A stretch of 55,582 nucleotides of DNA from Candidatus Obscuribacterium magneticum (lineage in GTDB: Bacteria; Elusimicrobiota; Elusimicrobia; F11). The stretch is from assembly GCA_020523905.1 (NCBI GenBank), contig JAJAPZ010000014.1, forward strand, positions 1 through 55,582. The letters run 5' to 3'. The position numbers were made by a program, and so were the translations under genes. Shown piece after piece: positions 8,313 through 18,200 of this stretch. The notes under the pieces were generated by a model that did no database searches, had not been told where the DNA came from, and saw only the letters and a program-made list of their open reading frames with translations. Each line of letters starts with the position of its first letter. The first letter of the stretch is position 1.

Positions 8313-10313
8313 TTAAAGGAGAATCCGTTTTTCCGACGTCAGGCAAAAGCCGAGATAAAGCACGCCGAGGATCCATCCCAGAGCCGATAATTTGTTGGCG
8401 GCTTGGACGGGGAAGGGGGGGACGTATCGAATCTCAAGGGTGACAATGTTCTCCGCCTTCTCCGGTAGAACCATCTGAAAATTTGCATTGTGTGATTTAG
8501 AGATTTCTTTTCCATTCGCCTTGACCTGAAGCCAAGGGTGGTAATTGAGGGTGAGGGATGTCTTGGCTTCTAATGTGACGGGTTTTTCAAATTGAATCAG
8601 GTACTGTCCTGGAGCCTGATAGGTGAGGTCTTTTATCAAAGCGGACGCCTCAGGCGGCAGGCCGAAGCGCGTGTTGAAATTTTTCAATTCAAAAAGGGCG
8701 AGGAAATCGGCGCCGGGACTCCATTCTCCGGTCAGACGCGGGTCGGGCCAAGTCAATCTCAGCCAATGTTCTTTCAGGAGCGTCCGGCGGCTTAATCCCG
8801 TTGAGGTCACGACGTATCGGACTCCGCGATGACGAAGATAGTCTTCTTCGTTTCCGATCCAGCCCGTTTTGTCCAGATGGTAAGAGATGTCTGAGGGGCG
8901 GACGCAGCCGCGGGTTCCTTCCGGCAAACCGCCGCTCAAGTCCCATAGGCGGTCGGTGCCTTGCGGGAGATTGTGGTGCAAGAAATGGGGTGTCCCCAAC
9001 GAAGGGATGGCAGCCCAGTTGTCTTCCGTGAGAATGAAGTCCCCCGGTTGTAAATGGTCAAGAAGGTATTGGCGCAGGGGTTCAATTTGCCGGGTGGCCG
9101 GGTTCGAAATAGGGTGAATGAATCCCCGTACGTTATCTCTGACGGTCAGGATCATCGAAAAGAGGAATATCGAAAAGCTAAGGCGGAGCGCTTTTATCAA
9201 CGTCGGCCAGGGAAAGAAACCGGCCAGGGTCCAGGCCAGAGGAATGGAAAAGGCCGCCAGAGTGATGATGAAAAAGTAATAGTAAGCCTCGAAGCGGAGC
9301 CGCTGGCTGGTTTGGATCATTTCACCCATGGGGAGGAAAGGGTTGATGACACCGGTCGAAAGAAGGAAGCTGAGCACGGCGGCACCCCCCAGAAAACCCA
9401 GCGTTTTCCATTCTTTTTTTACAAATAAATAAATTATTCCGAAGGCCGCCAGAAGGACGATCTTCCATCCCCCGTTGTGTTCCATGGAGATCAATTTTCC
9501 CGCGATGTCGGTGAGGGCGAAAGGGTCCGTTCTTTTCATTTCATCGAGGTTCAGGAGGAAAGCGATCCACCAATAGGCCGACAACAATAGGCCCAACGAC
9601 AAAACCAGGAGATATCTCTTGAGCAAGGTCGCCCAAGCCTGATGTCCCCCGATGATCTCCGTGATTAAAAGGAGAAGGGAGGCCCAAATCCACCAATAGG
9701 CGCAAAATGGATGGGAGAGGATGGTAAAAGCGACACAGATGCCGGTGACAAGCAAGGCGGACAAGGCACGCCTATCTCCGGCCAGATCCTCTTTCAGCCG
9801 GCGAAGGGCAATGATCGAAAAAATAAATCCCGTGGCATTGGGAAGAAAACCTTCCTGATAAAGGGCGGTGGTGCCCACGCTCAGCTCGCCGTTCAAAAGG
9901 GGGATGAGAAACGTTCCCAGCGCCGCGTGCGTTGGCCGGAGACGAAAACCCCTTAAGAAATAGTAGGCCGTGGGAACCAGCGCCAGCCAAAGGAAAGCCA
10001 TCGTGAACTTTAAGGCCGGAAGGGCGGGCAGGATTAACGTCAGTAATCCCAGTAGATAATAGGTGAGAACCGGATAGACATGATAGAGATTGAACCCCCC
10101 ATACCAGAGGGGAAACCATCCCCACGCGGTACCCTTTGGCAGAAGATAATGGGCCCAATACTGGGCTCGAAGAAGATGACCTCCCGCATCCCGTGCGAAC
10201 AGATATCCGTCGTTGACCAGGTTCGGCCATGTGGTGTAAATCATGAAAACGATGGGAACGAGGAGCGCAAAAAAAGCCAGTGTTTGTTCTTTAAATTTCA
10301 CTTTCGTCATCAT
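8313..10313 (-). CDS. Polytopic membrane protein (PTPS_related / GT-C-like)
   Basis: A 666-residue protein from ATG 10313 (MMTKVKFKEQ). About twelve hydrophobic segments are followed by a soluble domain beginning near LQPGDFILTEDNWAAIP and a last membrane helix close to the C-terminus. The N-terminal pattern (LVNDGYLFARDAGGHLLRA, PLWYGGFNLYHVYPVLTYY) resembles membrane proteins of the '6-pyruvoyl-tetrahydropterin synthase-related' family, which look like GT-C glycosyltransferases. A role in glycan or polymer assembly is inferred from fold and neighbours. An in-frame ATG at 10397 is disfavoured because it would overlap the upstream gene. Confidence 0.72.
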   Translation of the reverse strand: MMTKVKFKEQTLAFFALLVPIVFMIYTTWPNLVNDGYLFARDAGGHLLRAQYWAHYLLPKGTAWGWFPLWYGGFNLYHVYPVLTYYLLGLLTLILPALPALKFTMAFLWLALVPTAYYFLRGFRLRPTHAALGTFLIPLLNGELSVGTTALYQEGFLPNATGFIFSIIALRRLKEDLAGDRRALSALLVTGICVAFTILSHPFCAYWWIWASLLLLITEIIGGHQAWATLLKRYLLVLSLGLLLSAYWWIAFLLNLDEMKRTDPFALTDIAGKLISMEHNGGWKIVLLAAFGIIYLFVKKEWKTLGFLGGAAVLSFLLSTGVINPFLPMGEMIQTSQRLRFEAYYYFFIITLAAFSIPLAWTLAGFFPWPTLIKALRLSFSIFLFSMILTVRDNVRGFIHPISNPATRQIEPLRQYLLDHLQPGDFILTEDNWAAIPSLGTPHFLHHNLPQGTDRLWDLSGGLPEGTRGCVRPSDISYHLDKTGWIGNEEDYLRHRGVRYVVTSTGLSRRTLLKEHWLRLTWPDPRLTGEWSPGADFLALFELKNFNTRFGLPPEASALIKDLTYQAPGQYLIQFEKPVTLEAKTSLTLNYHPWLQVKANGKEISKSHNANFQMVLPEKAENIVTLEIRYVPPFPVQAANKLSALGWILGVLYLGFCLTSEKRILL

Positions 10314-10336
10314 CGGATCGTGGGTTGATTCCCTAT

Positions 10337-11749
10337 CTAGTAATAATACCGCTTGATAATCACCAGCGTCGTATACACAAGGCTGACCAGAGACCATGTG
10401 AAAAGAAGTATTTGAGCGCCGCCTTTCCTGTGTAGAAAGGCCAGTTTACGATTATAGAGTAATAGAAAGGGGAGCGAGCCGATGGGAATGAAATACCGCC
10501 CCTGCAGATGAATGTAGTTATCCTTGTTTTGAGTGCCGCTGATGTACAAAGACACAAATATCAACAATGTCGATGAAAGGATTGCGGAGAAAATAATCAT
10601 TCTGTGGCCCATTTTAATTTCTATTCGCTCATTCCCGTCGCTCAGGGCCGAAATGACCAGGGCCATGCCCAAGAGGATGAGAAATGGCGTGCTTAAAGAG
10701 GTGTCCAACCACCCCAATTGTCCCAGGAACTCCTTAATATAACGGAGTTTATCCGAGACAGCCGTTTTTAATGCAACGGTGAAAAAGTGCGCCGGATGCG
10801 ATAGGAGAAGGTTGGTTTGATTCGAGAGATAAGCGCCGAATGTCGACGGCATGTTATATTTATTTGTCACCAGGGTGGTCGCGATTAACCAGACGACGAG
10901 ACAACAAGAACTCCCCACGGAAAAAGCGGACCAATACCTTTTTGGAGAACCGATATTTGTAAGCGGGATGAGGAAATAGAGGAGGAGAAGTAAAATGTAA
11001 GCCTGTTTTGAAAGCGCGACGAGAAGGGCAAGGGAAAAGTAAGCGAGGAGTAATTTATTGGGAATGAATCCTCTTCGCACAAACGCCAGCTTGAGGGTGA
11101 CGGCAATAAAGAGGAGGGAGATCGCGTTGGTGAACGGATCCGCCGAGAGGGAGGATCGCAGAAAAACCGTCATGGGTGTGAGCGCATAAAGGAAGAAGAA
11201 CCATTGGTAAAAGGGAGCCGTCGCAATGGCCAGAAATGTTATGCTCACAGACGCCAGAAGGTTTGTAAGCCGACCGAAATAGAAAAATAGAAGGGGCGGG
11301 CTCTTTAACCAATTCCCGATAGCTATTCCGATGACTTGCGGAATGTAAGGTACAGGCGTGTAGAGGGCCGTATTAGGGAAATTTAAAAATTTTTTCTCTT
11401 CTTGTTGGGGTTGACTGAATGAAGAGAAGATACGATTCAGGTTGATTTTCCTTTCGGGATGGAACATGATCGAAAAACCTTCGGTGGTGGCCGAGGCGGT
11501 ATCGAAGAGGCTTTTCGGGATCCATCCCCCCAACTGGTCTCCTTCTCGCACAGTGATCAGTTGTCCTTGTGATATTTGATAAGCGCGAAAGAAATGGTTG
11601 ACTTCGTCTGGCACTTGAAAAGGAGGGGTGATAAAACAGAGCGGAATTCCAAATAAAAGACTAACCAGCAGGAAAATCTTTTCGGGTTTTTGTGGAAACC
11701 GTTCTAAGAGGGATCGAGATCTGAGGACTTTAAAAGCAAATGAGCCCAT
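10337..11749 (-). CDS. DUF2142 family membrane protein
   Basis: A 470-residue polytopic protein with the DUF2142 hallmarks: PPFQVPDEVNHFFRAYQIS after the first helix, LTPMTVFLRSSLSADPFTNA in mid-sequence and LQGRYFIPIGSLPFLLL near the end. The family is thought to contain GT-C-type glycosyltransferases acting on lipid-linked sugars outside the membrane. It heads the leftward operon 11749-3832. The 5' side (11750-11868) is a short divergent intergenic region that visibly becomes AT-rich. Confidence 0.82.
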   Translation of the reverse strand: MGSFAFKVLRSRSLLERFPQKPEKIFLLVSLLFGIPLCFITPPFQVPDEVNHFFRAYQISQGQLITVREGDQLGGWIPKSLFDTASATTEGFSIMFHPERKINLNRIFSSFSQPQQEEKKFLNFPNTALYTPVPYIPQVIGIAIGNWLKSPPLLFFYFGRLTNLLASVSITFLAIATAPFYQWFFFLYALTPMTVFLRSSLSADPFTNAISLLFIAVTLKLAFVRRGFIPNKLLLAYFSLALLVALSKQAYILLLLLYFLIPLTNIGSPKRYWSAFSVGSSCCLVVWLIATTLVTNKYNMPSTFGAYLSNQTNLLLSHPAHFFTVALKTAVSDKLRYIKEFLGQLGWLDTSLSTPFLILLGMALVISALSDGNERIEIKMGHRMIIFSAILSSTLLIFVSLYISGTQNKDNYIHLQGRYFIPIGSLPFLLLYNRKLAFLHRKGGAQILLFTWSLVSLVYTTLVIIKRYYY

Positions 11750-11868
11750 GTGTAATTAACAAGGTTGTTGAGTTCATTAATACAAATTATCATGTAACGT
11801 GAAAAGATGAATTTTCTGGGAGTATTCTCAAGGTGGCCTCGGTTCAGGATGACTTGGAGAGATCGATA

Positions 11869-13164
11869 ATGAGACGAAGTGTTTTATCCCCTTTGCGGTG
11901 CCTTGGGAAGATCTCCTTCCACATTCGGTTATGGCTTCGACTCCTCTTTTTTGGCGTAGCCGTTTGCGTTTTCCTCGTCAGTTTTTATCAACGCCGGTCT
12001 TTCGGTCCCATTGATTTTTATCAGTATTGGGTCACGGGTCAAGCGCTGACCTCCTATTCCATCGACGCTATGTATTCGTCATCCGATCAGCTTCAGGTGA
12101 CGAAAGAATTCCTCCGGTCAGCTCCCTTACGGTCGTACCGTTATTACCGAGCAGCTAAATTCCGGGCGGGAGAATTCCAGCCGGCACAAACCCCCTTTTT
12201 ATTTTTCTTTTTCCATCTCGTTTCAACGGGTCAATACGATCTCGATTACAATATTTTTTTCTTTGTGTCTTTGCTTTTATTTTTTACAGGTTTTTTCATT
12301 TATGCTTCCATTTTTAATCTCCCCGTTGCCGCTGCGTTGCTGGCGTATCTTTTGGTGGTCAATTACTTTGGGCCATTCATCCATGATTGCGATGTCGCTA
12401 ATTTGAACACTTTTCAGGTTGGCCTATTGGCGTTATTGTTGTTGTTTAGGCGAAGCTTGAATTCTCAATGGGCATGGGGTATATCGGGAGCCCTGTTGGC
12501 TTTCCTTTTGTTTTTAAAACCGAATGCAATTTATATTGCCCTATTGCTTTTCTTCGCCTGGATAACGGAAAAGGAACTACGGCGTTTTTCAGCTACCATG
12601 CGGGGTTTTCTCATCATGGGGTTGGTGGCTTTTTTGGGTCCTATGTTTTTGTTTCGCTCTTGGCACTGCTGGTATGATTGGGGGGTGGGTTACGCCAACA
12701 TGGTATCCGGGTGGCTAAATAATAATTTTCTTTGTAAGTTGGGCGTTCAAGTTCCTTCGTCTGTGCATTGGTTGATGGGAGGAGGCCTCGCCTTACCGCC
12801 AAGCGTCATACTGGTTTGGAGAAGAATGAAAGTGAAAAGGAGTGCCCTCCCTTACTTTGATGATACGATCAAAAGGGACGGGCTAATGATAGGTTTGGGG
12901 GGAGTGATCTATATTCTATCGGGGCAACTTATTCATTACCACTATTTCGTTTTGGTGTTGCCTTTGATCGCCTTTCTGCTGCGATTTCCCGATAGAGTCT
13001 CGTCATCGTGGGTCAAAGGCTTGAGACCACGCCATCTAGTGGCGATTTCCTCTGTTTTGTTCGTTGGCTCCTCTCTCACAAAATGGAGTTTTATTGGTGT
13101 ACTTTTTTTGTATGTGATGGGATTATGGGACCTTCTTTCCCTTGGAAAAAGATGGAGACCATGA
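11869..13164 (+). CDS. GT87-like polyprenol-dependent glycosyltransferase
   Basis: A 431-residue polytopic protein with features of the GT87/DUF2029 family: IDFYQYWVTGQAL after the first helix, FQPAQTPFLFFFFHL, then NLNTFQVGLLALLLLFR and FLKPNAIYIALLL. These enzymes use polyprenyl-phosphate sugars at the outer face of the membrane. ATG 11869 is preferred because GGAGAG lies about 8 bases upstream; a GTG at 11833 is an alternative. Its 3' end overlaps the convergent gene at 13123-14199 by 42 bases. Confidence 0.72.
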   Translation: MRRSVLSPLRCLGKISFHIRLWLRLLFFGVAVCVFLVSFYQRRSFGPIDFYQYWVTGQALTSYSIDAMYSSSDQLQVTKEFLRSAPLRSYRYYRAAKFRAGEFQPAQTPFLFFFFHLVSTGQYDLDYNIFFFVSLLLFFTGFFIYASIFNLPVAAALLAYLLVVNYFGPFIHDCDVANLNTFQVGLLALLLLFRRSLNSQWAWGISGALLAFLLFLKPNAIYIALLLFFAWITEKELRRFSATMRGFLIMGLVAFLGPMFLFRSWHCWYDWGVGYANMVSGWLNNNFLCKLGVQVPSSVHWLMGGGLALPPSVILVWRRMKVKRSALPYFDDTIKRDGLMIGLGGVIYILSGQLIHYHYFVLVLPLIAFLLRFPDRVSSSWVKGLRPRHLVAISSVLFVGSSLTKWSFIGVLFLYVMGLWDLLSLGKRWRP

Positions 13165-14199
13165 AGCTTTTTTTATTAGGAAGGTGCTGAACCAAATCAG
13201 AGCAGTAACCCAAACCATGTTCCAGTGCGAAGGCACCCATGGGACATGAATATTGTTAGGACTCCCCACCAGAAATAAAGCCGCTGAGACAGTAAATATC
13301 CAATACCATGGTGTATGAAAAAGGCTCCCCCAGATGATGGGCAAGATGAAGTATTGCTCTCCAATCATGTAGGTGAGGGCCAAAAACGCCACGAAGGAGA
13401 ATTCCATCGCTTTGAGGAGGGGTAGTTTTAAGAACTCTTTGGTGAAGACAGGCAACAAAGTCATCAAGCAGAGGAAAGTGACCTTTCCCACCGGCAGAGG
13501 TAGGAACTTCCCCAGCCCATAGAGGCCGTGCGCTCCTTGTGAGAATAAGATCCGCCTCATGATGATGAAGTGGGCGTCCCACCAACAGGGAAAGAGGGAA
13601 AGAAGAAAGACGGCCGCCGAACACGCCATCAAAAGAAAAGCGCGCCGGTAAGTCGGCGAGATGTAAACGAAAAACATCCAGACCCCGAACGTTGTAATGT
13701 GTTTGATGGTGAGAGATAGCGTGCCGAGTATCCAGAGGGTTAGAAAGGGGGGGCTGTGGCGTTGGCGGCTATAAATATAAACGGCCAAAAGGAGGGGGAG
13801 GATCGCTAGGTTATCGAACTGGCCGTGGTAACCTGTTAGGAGAATGGCCACGGGATTGAGAAGGTAGATATAGGAACTTTTCCAATTTTTCGATGAGGAA
13901 ATCTGGTGGTGTATGAGCCCTAAAAGAACGGCGATGTTGATATCGACCAAAGTGAGAAAACCCCGCACCCAGGTGTGGAGGGGCAGCCCCGTTAAGAACG
14001 CCCCTTTGTTAAAGAGAGCCAGCAAATAGGCCCACAAGGGAGTGTACCGGTACCGATCCGTATAGAGGTAAACGTTTTTTCCACGATGAATAAGGTCGGC
14101 CACGATATCCCACGACCACTGATCGTAGTTGCCGTAGAAGACGGAGGCCAAGGTGAGGCGAAGGCTGATGCCGACAAGGATGGAAGTGATCGCGAGCAT
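13123..14199 (-). CDS. GT-C-like mannosyltransferase-type membrane protein
   Basis: A 358-residue polytopic protein. The first periplasmic loop has an acidic and aromatic set (YGNYDQWSWDIVADLIHRGKNVYLYTDRYRYTPLW), which resembles the catalytic loop of GT-C mannosyltransferases. A second conserved-looking motif is NPVAILLTGYHGQFDNLAILPLLLA. It lies 28 bases downstream of the PA14 gene on the same strand, so the two are probably co-transcribed. Donor and acceptor are unknown. Confidence 0.65.
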   Translation of the reverse strand: MLAITSILVGISLRLTLASVFYGNYDQWSWDIVADLIHRGKNVYLYTDRYRYTPLWAYLLALFNKGAFLTGLPLHTWVRGFLTLVDINIAVLLGLIHHQISSSKNWKSSYIYLLNPVAILLTGYHGQFDNLAILPLLLAVYIYSRQRHSPPFLTLWILGTLSLTIKHITTFGVWMFFVYISPTYRRAFLLMACSAAVFLLSLFPCWWDAHFIIMRRILFSQGAHGLYGLGKFLPLPVGKVTFLCLMTLLPVFTKEFLKLPLLKAMEFSFVAFLALTYMIGEQYFILPIIWGSLFHTPWYWIFTVSAALFLVGSPNNIHVPWVPSHWNMVWVTALIWFSTFLIKKASWSPSFSKGKKVP

Positions 14200-14227
14200 T
14201 GATACGAGCTAGCTATTAATGGTGATG

Positions 14228-15151
14228 TTAGGGGCGACTCGACCGCAGGTAGGCCGGGCTGACGATTTGTTTGAATAGGCCTCCGGGTTTCTTCCAGAGC
14301 AGTTGGATAATGGCCCCACCCGTGTTTTGGAAGTATTCCAGTTTGAGTTTATGGGGGCCGCGCGTGAGACGAGCCGTGCCCTGGTCGAGCTGATTGAAGT
14401 GGACGGCCCAGTTATCGATGAGGATATTGTCGTCGATCCACAAGCGCACCCCATCATCCGAGATCGTGTAAAACACGTACTCGCTATCTTTGGGAATCGT
14501 GATCCAGCCAGACCAGCGAACGGAGAAATTGTCGGTGTTAAAATTCGTGGAAGGAGCCTTTCTTGTCCAATTGAAGTTGATTGTTTTGTCCACCTTATGA
14601 AAGGCTAATTTGCCGAAGTTGGTCCCATGGTAATACGCTCCTTCCAAGCCCCGTCCTCGACAACGTAAAAATTGGATCGCGTAATAGCCGATGACCAAAA
14701 AGGCCGCGGCGGCGCCAACGAGCACAATCTTTTTCTTGTTGTTTCGGAAAAAAGGCCTCCAAAAAGGGGGATTTGGGAAGATGTGGCGGATCTCACTTTC
14801 CAAAGTGTTTGCAAGGCGGTGGAGCCGGGATATGATCCGGTTGAATTTCATTTGTTCCGCTTCCACGTCTCGATCCTCGGCCTGTTTTTCGAGCTCTGTT
14901 AAATAAGCCCTGTCTTCGTCCAAGCCGGCCCACTTGTTTTTGAGAGTCATATTCATGTAAATTTTCGTCTCTTCGTTTGCTTTTCTCAGGTCGTCAATAA
15001 GGCGGTCAAGCATCCGCATGGTACGGCCGGCCAGAATGATCGATTCCGTGATGAAGGCCTGTTCCTGAAGAAGAAAGGCAGCCTCCAGGGACCTTTTGAT
15101 TCGCCACATCTGTTTCAAAAGCCCTTTTTTCAGGAGGTGAATTTCAGCCAT
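14228..15151 (-). CDS. Membrane-anchored coiled-coil / PA14 protein
   Basis: A 307-residue protein. Residues 1-130 are charged and helical (probable coiled coil), 142-160 form one transmembrane helix preceded by NNKKK, and 168-290 form a PA14 domain (YHGTNFGKL, SDDGVRLWIDDNILIDNW, RGPHKLKLEY). The basic residues before the helix predict a cytoplasmic N-terminus and a periplasmic PA14 domain. ATG 15151 has AAGGA about 8 bases upstream. It pairs with a GT-C-like gene downstream. The same anchor plus PA14 layout occurs at 18201-19325. Confidence 0.78.
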   Translation of the reverse strand: MAEIHLLKKGLLKQMWRIKRSLEAAFLLQEQAFITESIILAGRTMRMLDRLIDDLRKANEETKIYMNMTLKNKWAGLDEDRAYLTELEKQAEDRDVEAEQMKFNRIISRLHRLANTLESEIRHIFPNPPFWRPFFRNNKKKIVLVGAAAAFLVIGYYAIQFLRCRGRGLEGAYYHGTNFGKLAFHKVDKTINFNWTRKAPSTNFNTDNFSVRWSGWITIPKDSEYVFYTISDDGVRLWIDDNILIDNWAVHFNQLDQGTARLTRGPHKLKLEYFQNTGGAIIQLLWKKPGGLFKQIVSPAYLRSSRP

Positions 15152-15360
15152 AACGTATCCTTTCTCGATATTTATTAATAAAGGAAAGTTTAAACCTAGG
15201 CGATCATACCAAATGTTTATATAACTTCTGAGGGGCGGACGCTTCAATGGAGTTCTATTAGGATGGCATTTTGTATGATTAATTTGATTCCTAAGTGTCG
15301 AGAATACCGAAGGAGAAGAGCGATTCATAACCAGATCGTTAGGGCCTCGCCGATGATTTT

Positions 15361-16743
15361 ATGCTTCGTCCAACCCTGAAAAACGACTTTTTTTCAATCA
15401 TTATCCGGAAGAGTTTCTTTTGGATCGCCAAAAACGAATGTTTGGTGAACGTATTGATCTCCCTTATTTTGGGGGCCGGAGCTTTGTGGATGGGATTCAG
15501 TTGGAAGGGTCCCATGGGAAATGATTTTGCTGCTGAAGCGGCTTCAGTAAACGATGCGGACAAAATATTTCATGGGATGCATTCGTTTGGAATTGTTGAA
15601 TATACCCACTATCCCAATGGTTCCAGCTATATTCTTATTCCTTTTTTAGCCATGGGTGTTCCAAATCAATGGTTGACCTTAAGACTGATCCCCCTTATTA
15701 CCTCAGCCTGTGCCGTCGCCATTTTTTCGTTTATCGTGCTCCTTCAAGCCTCCAATTTAGGCATGAAAATCTGGTTTATATTCTTTACCGTTGTACTGTT
15801 AAATCAGCCGGCTTTTTTTGCATGGCAAGGAGCTCTTCATGAATTTTCATTTTTTCTCTCCATAACTTTTCTGCTGGTCGCCATCTCATCTCACCAAAAA
15901 TTATTCAAACACGGGCTCGTTTGGATTATCGGGTTTTTCTCGGGTTGGTTAGGGTACGATTTCCTTCCCTTGCAATTTTTCGCGATCATAACAATCCGGT
16001 GTTTGATTTATGGAAACGATTCTCATATGAAATTAAGCTCTCTTCTTTTAATGGCATTTTATGACGGCTTCGTTTTCCTATCGGGAGTGACAACGGCCAT
16101 TCTGTCGCATCTGTTTCAGAATTTTCTCTATTTTTCCGATTTCGATCGTGCCGTCCGGGATTTATTGGGATCGGCATCCATTCGGATGGGAATAGGGGAT
16201 CCAAAGGCCCATGCAACAGGCTTTGCCCCATCATTTATCGGAACAATCGATCCATTTTGGATTTTATCGTCAATGCTGGAAAGTTTCCTTCACGGCACGT
16301 GGAGTTCATGGGGACAGGGGGTTGTTTACGATGGTCAGGTTCGGTGGTCGAATCCCACATCAGTTATTCTTGTTATAGCGTTGAGTTATTTATTTTCCTT
16401 ATTGAAAATTGCTAACAATAATAGTAACGAGGTCTATCTTCGTCGAGTTTTTCGAAGTTTCTTGCTATTGGTTATTGTCACATTCGGAGTAGTTTGTTCG
16501 TCTGTGGCTTGGTTTTTCCTCATGCGCAACCACGCCGCGACACATTTAATATATCTACCCCGCCATTTTTTAGTGGGGTTCATCTTGATTGGCGTGATTC
16601 CTATTCTTTTTTTGAATAACAAAATAAGGGCTCAATTTATTATTCGTTCCTACAAGTTATTAAAAAGTTTTACTTTTTCAATTCCCTTCGCCTTAATGGT
16701 TTTTGTTCTGACATATTATCTCGTATTAAGGTTGCACGATTAA
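15361..16743 (+). CDS. Polytopic membrane protein, first of a tandem paralogous pair
   Basis: A 460-residue protein with about ten hydrophobic segments. It shares with the next gene a set of ordered motifs: (D/E)A.(K/R)I..G(I/M)HS.GIV.Y(T/S)HYPNG near the N-terminus, LTLRLIPL, WQGALHEFSFFLS, GYDFLP, and FFLMRNHAATH...LPRHFL near the C-terminus. The invariant acidic, His and Tyr residues in periplasmic-like loops suggest a GT-C-like enzyme, but I do not recognise the family. Base composition is clearly AT-richer than the flanking housekeeping genes. Confidence 0.6.
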   Translation: MLRPTLKNDFFSIIIRKSFFWIAKNECLVNVLISLILGAGALWMGFSWKGPMGNDFAAEAASVNDADKIFHGMHSFGIVEYTHYPNGSSYILIPFLAMGVPNQWLTLRLIPLITSACAVAIFSFIVLLQASNLGMKIWFIFFTVVLLNQPAFFAWQGALHEFSFFLSITFLLVAISSHQKLFKHGLVWIIGFFSGWLGYDFLPLQFFAIITIRCLIYGNDSHMKLSSLLLMAFYDGFVFLSGVTTAILSHLFQNFLYFSDFDRAVRDLLGSASIRMGIGDPKAHATGFAPSFIGTIDPFWILSSMLESFLHGTWSSWGQGVVYDGQVRWSNPTSVILVIALSYLFSLLKIANNNSNEVYLRRVFRSFLLLVIVTFGVVCSSVAWFFLMRNHAATHLIYLPRHFLVGFILIGVIPILFLNNKIRAQFIIRSYKLLKSFTFSIPFALMVFVLTYYLVLRLHD

Positions 16744-16829
16744 AGTTGATGGGGAACGTGATCGGTGAATACATTTGCTGAGCCTGCGAGATGGTTTAAA
16801 TCGCCCCCGCGGTTTCTCCTCATTATCTT

Positions 16830-18176
16830 GTGAAGATGACCATTAGAAGAACATCCTTACGAAAAACCGCCGTTTATCTTGCGGTTCTTACATTTGCAAT
16901 CCTGGCATGGAACCTAGGTTATAAAACTCTCGGTCGAGCTTTTCCAACAGTTAGTCCAGGCTGGTCTGAATCCCAGGCTGTTGAAGACGCCCAAAGAATA
17001 ATTAACGGGATCCATTCCGTTGGTATTGTCAAGTATTCTCATTACCCAAATGGGCCTATTTACGTTCTGATTCCATTTTTGAAAGCCGGATTAGCCAGCG
17101 ATTGGAATACGCTTCGTCTCATTCCCCTCGCGATTTCCGTGATTTGCCTCGCCCTTTTGTCCTGGAGGCTTTTTTCTTTGGGCAAGTCTCTTTTGGACGA
17201 TATTACGACGGCAGTTTTCTTAGCATGTTTTATCTTGCAGCCGGCTTTTTATATATGGCAAGGAACGTTGCACCATGAGTCCTATTCTTTGTCCTTGGTT
17301 CTATTGTCCTCCGTTGCGGTCTCCAGCCGCAAGGGATTTTCACCTTGGATCTTAATGATTATTGGGTTCGGGGCGGGCTGGTTCGGGTATGATTTTCTCC
17401 CTGGGCATGTCCTCGTGCTATTGACTCTCCGGATTGCCGTTTATTTTGGTTACGTTAATTTGAGTTTCAGAAAAATTTTATATCTTGCAACGAGAGATTC
17501 CCTCTTTTTTATTTCCGGATGTTTGTACGCAATCGTAGCCCATTTATTTCAAAATATCCTTTTCTTTGGCTCGGTGAAAGGCGGCCTGTTGGATTTAATT
17601 GGTTCAGCCTCAATGCGGATGGGTCTCGAATATAATCCTCGTTACAATGAAGCGGGAAACCTCTCGGGCACATTCAATCCGCTTATTATTTCCCGTGATA
17701 TGGCAAAAAGTTTTTTAGGGGGATGGCAGACCTTGGAAAGAACAGGGGTTTCCTATTCGGGCATTTACAAATGGTCGAACGATCTGGCCCTTATATTGAT
17801 GGGAGTTTTTAGTTTTGGAAATTATTTCGTCAATTGGGCCAAGTATCGAGAAATTGGGGTCCATTATCACCGCTTGAAGATCGCAGCCTTTTTAATTTTT
17901 TCAGTCGGAATTTGTTTGTCATGTATATCTTGGTTTTTCCTTATGCCCAATCATGCCGCAAACCATTTCGTGAATTTGCCGAGGCACTTCCTTCTCGGGC
18001 TCCTCTTAATCGGTTACCTTCCCCTTACTTTGCGCTGCGATACCTTCAGCTTCTTTCAATCAATGATGAAACCGATGAATGTGAGTACACGTTTCTTTAT
18101 TCTTTTTCCGATTGTCCCGTTGGCTGTTTCTTTTTTCTACTATTTACTACTAGTGGTAATTTTAAAGATTCATTAA
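16830..18176 (+). CDS. Polytopic membrane protein, second of a tandem paralogous pair
   Basis: A 448-residue homologue of the preceding gene, with the same ordered motifs (GIHSVGIVKYSHYPNG, NTLRLIPL, WQGTLHHESYSLS, GYDFLPGHV, FFLMPNHAANHFVNLPRHFL). A GTG at 16830 and an ATG at 16836 are both possible starts, with no clear ribosome-binding site. The pair probably arose by duplication followed by strong divergence. It is followed 24 bases later by the HTH-PA14 gene. Function is unknown; a membrane glycosyltransferase is the best guess. Confidence 0.6.
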   Translation: MKMTIRRTSLRKTAVYLAVLTFAILAWNLGYKTLGRAFPTVSPGWSESQAVEDAQRIINGIHSVGIVKYSHYPNGPIYVLIPFLKAGLASDWNTLRLIPLAISVICLALLSWRLFSLGKSLLDDITTAVFLACFILQPAFYIWQGTLHHESYSLSLVLLSSVAVSSRKGFSPWILMIIGFGAGWFGYDFLPGHVLVLLTLRIAVYFGYVNLSFRKILYLATRDSLFFISGCLYAIVAHLFQNILFFGSVKGGLLDLIGSASMRMGLEYNPRYNEAGNLSGTFNPLIISRDMAKSFLGGWQTLERTGVSYSGIYKWSNDLALILMGVFSFGNYFVNWAKYREIGVHYHRLKIAAFLIFSVGICLSCISWFFLMPNHAANHFVNLPRHFLLGLLLIGYLPLTLRCDTFSFFQSMMKPMNVSTRFFILFPIVPLAVSFFYYLLLVVILKIH

Positions 18177-18200
18177 GCGTTCAATCGGATGGGAGAACAT

